Shown here piece after piece: positions 58,581 to 64,000 of a stretch of DNA of 64,000 nucleotides. Both the position numbers and the translations under genes were made by a program. Origin of the DNA: an uncultured Christensenella sp. (GTDB lineage: Bacteria > Bacillota > Clostridia > Christensenellales > Borkfalkiaceae); the NCBI GenBank assembly GCA_910579705.1, contig CAJTUI010000011.1, positions 21,426-85,425 on the forward strand. The letters are read 5' to 3'. The notes beneath the pieces were generated by a model. The model was given only the letters and a program-made list of their open reading frames with translations, was not told the DNA's origin and ran no database searches. Every line of letters begins with the position of its first letter. Within the stretch, counting starts at the first letter, position 1.

Positions 58581-60245
58581 ATGTTGTCGGATATCGAAAT
58601 CGCCGAAAGCTGTAAGCTTAAAGACGTCAGGGAAATAGCGCGTAAGCTCGGACTCGACGAAGACGGGATAGAGCTGTACGGAAAATACAAAGCGAAAATA
58701 GACCTGAAAAAAGTCAATCCCAAATCAAAACTTATTCTGGTCACCGCCATTAACCCCACGGCCAGCGGCGAGGGCAAGACCACCGTATCGATCGGACTTG
58801 CAGACGGTATGGCAAAGCTCGGCAAAAGCGTTTGTCTTGCTTTGAGGGAGCCGTCGCTCGGTCCCGTTTTCGGTATCAAAGGCGGTGCGGCGGGCGGCGG
58901 ATACGCGCAGGTCGTGCCTATGGCGGACATCAATTTGCATTTTACGGGCGATTTGCACGCCATTACCGCGGCCAACAACTTGCTTTGCGCTATGATAGAC
59001 AACCATATATTCCGCGGCAACGCGCTTAAAATAAAGGAAGTGTATTTCCGCCGTTGTATGGATATGAACGACCGCGCGCTCAGGGACGTTACGATTTCCT
59101 GCGAGGCGGGTACTATGAAAGGCTGTGAAAGTTACAGCAGGAAAGAGGGGTTCGAAATAACCGCGGCGTCGGAAATTATGGCCGTGCTTTGTCTTGCGCT
59201 CGACCTTGCGGACCTTAAACGCAGGATAGGCAACATTGTTGTCGGTATAGACGAAAACGGCGGTTACGTCCGCGCAAGCAGTCTTCACGCCGAGGGCGCG
59301 ATGGCAACGCTTTTGAAAGACGCTATAAAACCCAACCTCGTCCAGACCCTCGAAGGCACGCCCGCGATAGTCCACGGCGGCCCGTTCGCCAATATCGCGC
59401 ACGGTTGCAATTCCGTACGCGCCACGTACACGGCAATGACGCTTGCCGATTATGCCGTCACGGAGGCGGGGTTCGGCGCGGATTTGGGCGCGGAGAAATT
59501 TCTGGACACCAAGTGCCGCGTGGCTGGTATTCAGCCAGACTGCGTGGTAATAGTAGCAACCGTCAAGGCGCTTAAACTTCACGGCGGCGCGGACAAGGCC
59601 GCGTTGTCGGAGGAGAACGTCCCCGCGCTCAGGGCGGGATTGCCAAATCTTTTAAAGCATATAGAAAATATCAAAAAAGTTTATAACCGTCCCGCGGTGG
59701 TTGCAATGAACAGGTTTGCAACCGACACTCAGGCGGAGATAGACGAGGTTATCGCGGCGTGCAGGGATACGGGCGCGAAAGCGGTATTTACGGACGTGTT
59801 TATGAAAGGCGGCGAGGGCGGTAAGGAGCTTGCCCGCGCGGTAATTGAGGAGTGCGGGCGCGGCGGCGCGGCTATGAGCTATGCGTACTCGCTCGAAGAC
59901 GATATTAAAACGAAGATAAACGACATAGTAAAGAACGTGTACGGCGGCAAAGGCGCGGAGTTTACCGACGAGGCGAAAAGGAAGATTGCCGAAATAGAGA
60001 GCAAGGGTATAAAGGGCTTGCCCGTAATAATCGCAAAGACCCAGTATTCGCTTTCGGACGACGCGGCAAAGCTTTCCAGACCCGAAAACTTTACCGTTAA
60101 GGTGCGCGACATAATCTACAAGGGCGGCGCGGAGTTCATAGTGGCTGTCGCGGGTTCGGTTATGCTTATGCCGGGGCTTGGTAAAGTACCCAGTGCTGAG
60201 CATATAGATATAGACGCGGACGGAAACATTACAGGACTTTCTTAA
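58581..60245 (+). CDS. fhs: Formate--tetrahydrofolate ligase
   Basis: ATP-dependent synthesis of 10-formyltetrahydrofolate, a step of one-carbon and Wood-Ljungdahl metabolism. The nucleotide loop is NPTASGEGKTTVSIGLADGMAKLGK; REPSLGPVFGIKGGAAGGGYAQVVPM and the INLHFTGDLHAITAANNLLCAMIDNH block are diagnostic. The C-terminal VMLMPGLGKVPSAEHIDIDADGNITGL is also typical. The 554-residue length is normal. The ribosome site is GAGGTG. glnS follows 20 bases later without a terminator. Confidence 0.97.
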   Translation: MLSDIEIAESCKLKDVREIARKLGLDEDGIELYGKYKAKIDLKKVNPKSKLILVTAINPTASGEGKTTVSIGLADGMAKLGKSVCLALREPSLGPVFGIKGGAAGGGYAQVVPMADINLHFTGDLHAITAANNLLCAMIDNHIFRGNALKIKEVYFRRCMDMNDRALRDVTISCEAGTMKGCESYSRKEGFEITAASEIMAVLCLALDLADLKRRIGNIVVGIDENGGYVRASSLHAEGAMATLLKDAIKPNLVQTLEGTPAIVHGGPFANIAHGCNSVRATYTAMTLADYAVTEAGFGADLGAEKFLDTKCRVAGIQPDCVVIVATVKALKLHGGADKAALSEENVPALRAGLPNLLKHIENIKKVYNRPAVVAMNRFATDTQAEIDEVIAACRDTGAKAVFTDVFMKGGEGGKELARAVIEECGRGGAAMSYAYSLEDDIKTKINDIVKNVYGGKGAEFTDEAKRKIAEIESKGIKGLPVIIAKTQYSLSDDAAKLSRPENFTVKVRDIIYKGGAEFIVAVAGSVMLMPGLGKVPSAEHIDIDADGNITGLS

Positions 60246-60265
60246 ATTTTCAAGGATATATTTTT

Positions 60266-61912
60266 ATGAAATTACCCGAGGCAACGAACTTTATCGAACA
60301 AATAATCAACGAAGAGCTGGAAGCGGGCAAATTCGAGAGCATAGGAAACAAAATTCAGGTGCGTTTCCCGCCAGAGCCCAACGGCTATCTGCATATTGGC
60401 CACGTCAAGGCGATGTGCATTAATTTCGGCGTTAAGGATAAGTATAGCGGCAAACTCAATCTGCGTATGGACGACACCAACCCCGCGAAAGAGGATTACG
60501 AGTACGTCAATTCCATTGTGGACGCGATTAAATGGCTGGGTTTCGAGTACGACAAGCTTGTCTTTGCGTCCGATTATTACGACCGTCTTTACGAAATAGC
60601 CGAAAAATATATCTTGGACGGCAACGCATACGTGTGCGACCTGTCCGCGGCGGAAATAACCGCGACGCGCGGCACGCTTACTGAGGCGGGCACGTTTTCG
60701 CCTTACAGAAACAGGAGCGTTGAGGAAAACCTGCGGCTTTTCCGCGAGATGCGCGACGGCAAGTATGCCGACGGCGAAAAGGTTCTGCGCGCGAAAATAG
60801 ATATGGCGTCGCCCAATCTCAATATGCGCGACCCCGTGGTTTACCGCATAGCGCACGTAAATCATTACCGCACGGGCGACAAGTGGTGCATATATCCTAT
60901 GTACGATTTCGCTCACCCCGTGTCGGACGCGATAGAGGGAATAACCCATTCTCTGTGCTCGCTGGAATTCGAAAACCACAGGCCTTTGTATAACTGGTTC
61001 GTCGAAAAGGCGGGTTTCAAAGCGCCTTTGCCCAGACAGATAGAGTTTGCGCGGCTTAACATTACGAATATGCTTATGTCCAAACGCTATCTCAAAAAGC
61101 TTGTGGACGAGGGATTCGTCCGCGGCTGGGACGACCCGCGTATGCCTACGATTGCGGGGCTGAAAAACAGGGGCGTTCCGCCCGAGGCGCTTAAAAAGTT
61201 TTGCGCCGACGTCGGTGTCGCAAAGGCGTATTCCGTAGTTAGTCAGGCCCAGCTGGACAGCTGTATCAGGGATAATCTCAACGACAATGCAGAGCGCGCT
61301 ATGGCGGTATTAAATCCCCTGAAACTTACTATTACAAATTACGCAGGCGAAGAAACGCTTTCCTTCGACAAAAATCCTATGAAAGAGGACGGCGGAACGA
61401 GGGATATAAAATTCAGCGGCACAGTATATATTGACAGGGACGATTTTTCCTTGAACCCTCCCCCCAAATACAAGAGGTTGCAAAAGGGCGGCAACGTGCG
61501 CCTTAAAAGCGCGTATATCGTCCGTTGCGACGACGTAAAGCTTAACGCCGACGGCGAGGCGGAGGAACTTTTATGCACGTACTTCCCCGAAACGCGCAGC
61601 GGCTCCGACAAGCCTTGCGACGTGAAGGCAAAGGGCGTTATACAGTGGGTGGACGCAAAGTACGGCAAGGACGCGGAGTTCAGACAGTACAGCCCGTTGC
61701 TCTGCGACGAGCAGTATCCCGATCAGGATTACGCGGAAAGACTTAACAAGAACAGCGAAACGGTGTTTGCGGGCAAGGCGGAGCCCTATCTTGCCGAGTG
61801 CGCGGACGGAACGCCGTTCCAGCTTATGCGTACGGGCTACTATAAAAAGAGCGGGCGGGACGCGCTTGTGCTGTCGGAAATAGTTTCACTCAAAGATAAC
61901 TTCAATAAATAA
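60266..61912 (+). CDS. glnS: Glutaminyl-tRNA synthetase
   Basis: Class I synthetase charging tRNA-Gln directly. The HIGH motif is in RFPPEPNGYLHIGHVKAMCINF; RMDDTNPAKEDYEYVNSI and the KMSKS equivalent MLMSKRYL (GlnRS-type variant) separate it from GluRS. The anticodon-binding beta-barrels occupy about residues 340-545. The 548-residue length is typical of bacterial GlnRS. Many Clostridia use GatCAB instead, so GlnRS here is a useful lineage marker. The stop is 18 bases before the CvpA-like gene. Confidence 0.95.
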   Translation: MKLPEATNFIEQIINEELEAGKFESIGNKIQVRFPPEPNGYLHIGHVKAMCINFGVKDKYSGKLNLRMDDTNPAKEDYEYVNSIVDAIKWLGFEYDKLVFASDYYDRLYEIAEKYILDGNAYVCDLSAAEITATRGTLTEAGTFSPYRNRSVEENLRLFREMRDGKYADGEKVLRAKIDMASPNLNMRDPVVYRIAHVNHYRTGDKWCIYPMYDFAHPVSDAIEGITHSLCSLEFENHRPLYNWFVEKAGFKAPLPRQIEFARLNITNMLMSKRYLKKLVDEGFVRGWDDPRMPTIAGLKNRGVPPEALKKFCADVGVAKAYSVVSQAQLDSCIRDNLNDNAERAMAVLNPLKLTITNYAGEETLSFDKNPMKEDGGTRDIKFSGTVYIDRDDFSLNPPPKYKRLQKGGNVRLKSAYIVRCDDVKLNADGEAEELLCTYFPETRSGSDKPCDVKAKGVIQWVDAKYGKDAEFRQYSPLLCDEQYPDQDYAERLNKNSETVFAGKAEPYLAECADGTPFQLMRTGYYKKSGRDALVLSEIVSLKDNFNK

Positions 61913-61930
61913 TTACCCGCGAGGTAAGTA

Positions 61931-63121
61931 ATGGATATATTAAGTATTATAGCAATAGCCTTAACGGCGCTTTTCGCCGTCATAGGAATAATAGCGGGCG
62001 CCGTGAAAGGCTTCACCCGCGTAAAATCCTGGGCGGTGGAACTGGCGTTGACGGGGCTAATAAGTATACCGGTGTCGCGGCTTATCGGTAAAATCAACCA
62101 GACTGCGGCCGCGGTCATAACGCTGGGCGTGACGGTGGGGCTGTTGTGCCTGTTTATGTTTCTGTTTAAACTGTTTCGATATCTTTTGAACCGCAGGATA
62201 GAAAAGCGCAAAAAGCTTATGTACTATATGCAGTACGACGAAATCGAAGACAATACGGAGCAGATTTTAAACGCAATCGGCACGGAAGACAAAAAACAGT
62301 ACAAAAAACTGACTAAAAAGAAATTCAAGCAGTCGGGCGGCGCGTGGAGCGTTGTGGACAGAATATTCGGTTCCGCAGTGCTTGCGATAAAGGGCGCGGC
62401 GATAGCGGGCTTTATATGCGTTTTCGCAATCGTCGTTCTCGATTTTACCAGACTTCCCGCCGAAGGCGGAAAGCTGTACGATATGCTCGGCGGGCTGTAC
62501 TCGGGCGGAACGTGGCAGTTCTTCAAAAATTACGTTTTCGATTTTGTGGTTATCGCGGTGCTTGCGGTCTGTATCAAAAGCGGTTACGCAAGCGGAATAT
62601 CAACGGCGCTTTGGTCGCTTTTCGTTATAGGCTTGGTTGTTGGCTCTGCGGTGCTGTCGTTCAGCCTTGCGTTCAACAATCCCGATTTCGTTGCGGCCGC
62701 GCAGAAATTCGAGGGTAGCTTGTCCGAAAAGCTTTCGGGCATTTCGGGCGTGCTCGAAACTGTGGGCTTGACCTCGCTTACGATAGCAAAGGCAATTCTG
62801 GGACTGGTAATGTTTATTTTACTGCTTGTCGCTGTAATTCTCATTTCCGTTTTCGTTCCCAAGCTGATAGACAAGGCGCGCGACGGCGTTGTTTTCCGCA
62901 ATATCGACGGCGTTTTCGGCGCGGTGGTTTTAACCCTGCTCATAACGGCGTTGTTACTCGTCGTAGGCGCGGTTGCAAACTCTATGTCGGGCGCAAAGTT
63001 TATGGACGTGTTTAATAACTATTTCGATAAGAGCGGGATAGCTACATATTTCTACAACAAAAACCTGCTCAACTCGTTCGGGCTGTTTACCGACCTGCCG
63101 ACGAAGAAGTGGTTTGCATAA
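61931..63121 (+). CDS. Membrane protein with two CvpA-like halves
   Basis: A 396-residue integral membrane protein of about eight to nine helices. The first half (MDILSIIAIALTALFAVIGIIAGAVKGFTRV, then ITLGVTVGLLCLFMFLFKL) and the part around KAILGLVMFILLLVAVILISVFVPKLIDKARDGVVFRNIDGVFGAVVLTLLITALLLV both look like CvpA/colicin V production modules, and VVDRIFGSAVLAIKGAAIAG resembles the CvpA second block (DRxxGxxxGxxxG). A charged cytoplasmic loop lies at about 90-140. The function of CvpA-type proteins is not established. The ribosome site is GAGGTAAG; it probably shares the fhs-glnS transcript. Confidence 0.7.
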   Translation: MDILSIIAIALTALFAVIGIIAGAVKGFTRVKSWAVELALTGLISIPVSRLIGKINQTAAAVITLGVTVGLLCLFMFLFKLFRYLLNRRIEKRKKLMYYMQYDEIEDNTEQILNAIGTEDKKQYKKLTKKKFKQSGGAWSVVDRIFGSAVLAIKGAAIAGFICVFAIVVLDFTRLPAEGGKLYDMLGGLYSGGTWQFFKNYVFDFVVIAVLAVCIKSGYASGISTALWSLFVIGLVVGSAVLSFSLAFNNPDFVAAAQKFEGSLSEKLSGISGVLETVGLTSLTIAKAILGLVMFILLLVAVILISVFVPKLIDKARDGVVFRNIDGVFGAVVLTLLITALLLVVGAVANSMSGAKFMDVFNNYFDKSGIATYFYNKNLLNSFGLFTDLPTKKWFA

Positions 63122-63132
63122 ATAAAAAGTCA

Positions 63133-63172
63133 ACGCGGAGCGCAAATTTATTTTGCGCTCCGCGTCTTCTTA
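63133..63172 (+). terminator. Terminator after the CvpA-like gene
   Basis: ACGCGGAGCGCAAA / TTTGCGCTCCGCGT stem with a short loop followed by CTTCTTAT. It also separates the convergent DUF1540 gene. Confidence 0.85.
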
Positions 63173-63178
63173 TAAGGG

Positions 63179-63331
63179 TTAAACTTTTTCCGAATAGCTT
63201 TCGCAACAGGTGCATTTGCTGCTGTTGCAGTTACAGCCAACGGTAATTTTATCAAGCGTGCAGTTGCAGCCGTGATAATTGTACTTGCACTTATCAACGG
63301 AGCAAGCAATATCGTTATTGAAATTCTTCAT
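63179..63331 (-). CDS. DUF1540 domain mini-protein (Cys-rich)
   Basis: A 50-residue protein, MKNFNNDIACSVDKCKYNYHGCNC followed by TLDKITVGCNCNSSKCTCCESY. The spacing Cys-x4-Cys-KYNY-x2-Cys-x-Cys...ITVG..Cys and the Cys-x2-Cys-x-Cys-Cys tail match the DUF1540 family, common in spore-forming Clostridia and probably metal-binding. The ATG at 63331 follows CGGAGGG. It is a single gene between two plus-strand units. The function is unknown. Confidence 0.85.
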   Translation of the reverse strand: MKNFNNDIACSVDKCKYNYHGCNCTLDKITVGCNCNSSKCTCCESYSEKV

Positions 63332-63382
63332 AATACCCTCCGTTTATATTTTGCGCGTTGCGGGTTAAATTATACAAAGCTA

Positions 63383-63411
63383 TTGACAAAGCCGCGTATT
63401 AATTGTAAAAT
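63383..63411 (+). promoter_or_regulatory. Promoter of rplI
   Basis: TTGACA (63383-63388), 17 bp, TAAAAT (63406-63411), 39 bases before the rplI ATG, which has AGGAGA as ribosome site. Confidence 0.85.
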
Positions 63412-63449
63412 GAAATAAAGATAAATGTTATGCCGACAGGAGAAAGCTT

Positions 63450-63893
63450 ATGAAAGTTATATTATTGCAGGACGTAAAGGGTCAGGGTAAAAAAGGCGAA
63501 GTGGTGGACGTGAACGAGGGCTATGCGAGAAACTTTTTGGTAAAAAAAGGGCTTGCGGAAATAGCAACCGCGTCCAAACTCAACGACATCAGCCAGAAAA
63601 AATCCGCCGCCGATTTCCATAAAGCGGAAGAGGTAAAGGCGACGAAACAGCTTGCCGCGGAGCTGAAAGACAAATCTTTCACGGTCAAGATAAAGGCGGG
63701 ACAGAGCGGCAAGGTGTTTGGCTCAGTCACGGGCGCAAACATTGCGGATGCATTGCAGGCGGCAGGCTATAACGTGGACAAGAAAAAAGTTGTGCTTGCC
63801 CAGCCTATCAAAAACATAGGCAATTACGAAGTGGACCTTAAACTTATGGAGGGCATTTCCACGAAAATCAAAGTGACGGTCGAAGGCGAATAA
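63450..63893 (+). CDS. rplI: 50S ribosomal protein L9
   Basis: Large-subunit protein binding 23S rRNA domain V. The N-terminal domain MKVILLQDVKGQGKKGEVVDVNEGYARNFL is unmistakable, followed by the long connecting helix (about 40-75) and the C-terminal rRNA-binding domain with GKVFGSVTGANIADAL. The 147-residue length is normal. rplI is often followed by the replicative helicase gene dnaB; here an IS-like end begins 36 bases after the stop. No terminator is visible. Confidence 0.97.
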   Translation: MKVILLQDVKGQGKKGEVVDVNEGYARNFLVKKGLAEIATASKLNDISQKKSAADFHKAEEVKATKQLAAELKDKSFTVKIKAGQSGKVFGSVTGANIADALQAAGYNVDKKKVVLAQPIKNIGNYEVDLKLMEGISTKIKVTVEGE

Positions 63894-63928
63894 ATTTGAA
63901 AAATTAAAACGGCGCGGCAAGATTGATA

Positions 63929-64000
63929 TGCACCCCAAAAGTTAGACACTTTTGGAGGTGCATATTTTTATGAAAGAAAAAGGAAGAAAGAACAAAAAGT
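63929..64000 (+). mobile_element. Left end of an IS3-type insertion sequence (continues beyond window)
   Basis: TGCACCCCAAAAGTTAGACA at 63929-63948 matches the terminal repeats of the IS150-like branch of IS3 elements. Bases 63929-63942 and 63948-63962 form a hairpin with one bulge that covers the GGAGG ribosome site (63954-63958) of an ATG at 63970, whose product begins MKEKGRKNKK, consistent with a transposase OrfA N-terminus. Read-through transcripts from rplI would fold this hairpin and mask the site. The rest of the element is outside the window. Confidence 0.75.
63970..64000 (+). CDS. Transposase OrfA, start only (IS3 family)
   Basis: Only ten codons are visible before the window ends. 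The basic start (MKEKGRKNKK), the position 41 bases inside the IS end and the GGAGG site seven bases before the next sequence favour the first ORF of an IS3-type element. Nothing more can be said from the window. Confidence 0.55.
   Translation, partial: MKEKGRKNKK

Overview
The window looks like a chromosome segment from an anaerobic, gut-type member of the Clostridia (Bacillota). This is inferred from gene content: a bile salt hydrolase, the GGGtGRT/NifU-like pair found in anaerobes, an McsA-McsB-ClpC stress operon, a type III pantothenate kinase, an ECF vitamin importer, formate-tetrahydrofolate ligase, radical SAM enzymes, dimeric-type GlyRS, many sugar-catabolic genes and SAM and preQ1 riboswitches. 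Coding density is high, operons are tight with ATGA-type overlaps, and most promoters are near-consensus sigma-70 sites with 17-bp spacers. I cannot name a genus from the sequence.

Positions 1-4061: the 3' end of a membrane protein, then nagB-nagA (amino sugar catabolism), closed by a terminator shared with a convergent ArsR-type regulator. Positions 4264-16704: a glycan uptake operon divergent from that regulator. It holds a cytoplasmic GH2 glycosidase, two ABC sugar permeases, a lipoprotein resembling a TIM-barrel glycosidase, a solute-binding lipoprotein and an 1888-residue modular surface lipoprotein. It has no ATPase of its own. Positions 16709-29371: a second catabolic operon from one strong promoter, encoding an ADP-ribosylglycohydrolase-fold protein, a YdcF-like protein, a PhnP-like metallo-hydrolase, a clan GH-G-like glycosidase, an SGNH hydrolase, rhaB-rhaA-rhaD, a sugar O-acetyltransferase and galT-galK-galE. 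I infer that the two operons together take in and dismantle a rhamnose- and galactose-containing, possibly acylated, glycan.

Positions 29427-40315: bile salt hydrolase; the convergent GGGtGRT/scaffold pair; mcsA-mcsB-clpC without ctsR; a glycosyltransferase overlapping a collagen-like surface protein; ComEC with a degenerate C-terminal hydrolase domain; a small Cys-rich peptide. Positions 40443-45662: an ECF S component (probably pantothenate), coaX, hom, a RimK-like ligase, tRNA-Ser(GGA), an XRE regulator broken by an amber codon, and an XRE-SdpI fusion.

Positions 45661-53140: a MATE transporter, then a preQ1-I riboswitch with terminator controlling the complete preQ1 pathway queD-queE-folE-queC-queF. 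Next come a perfect 27-bp inverted repeat, tRNA-Ser(TGA), and a minus-strand GNAT-metK-comF operon under a SAM riboswitch. Positions 53103-64000: a radical SAM protein, an ABC-F ATPase, a membrane protein, glyS, fhs, glnS, a duplicated CvpA-like membrane protein, a DUF1540 mini-protein, rplI, and the left end of an IS3-type element that runs off the window.

The least expected signals are three unrelated genes (comEC, the XRE-SdpI gene, the radical SAM gene) whose promoters place +1 on the A of the ATG, suggesting leaderless mRNAs; the giant three-module lipoprotein; and the rha/gal operon with its five accessory enzymes.
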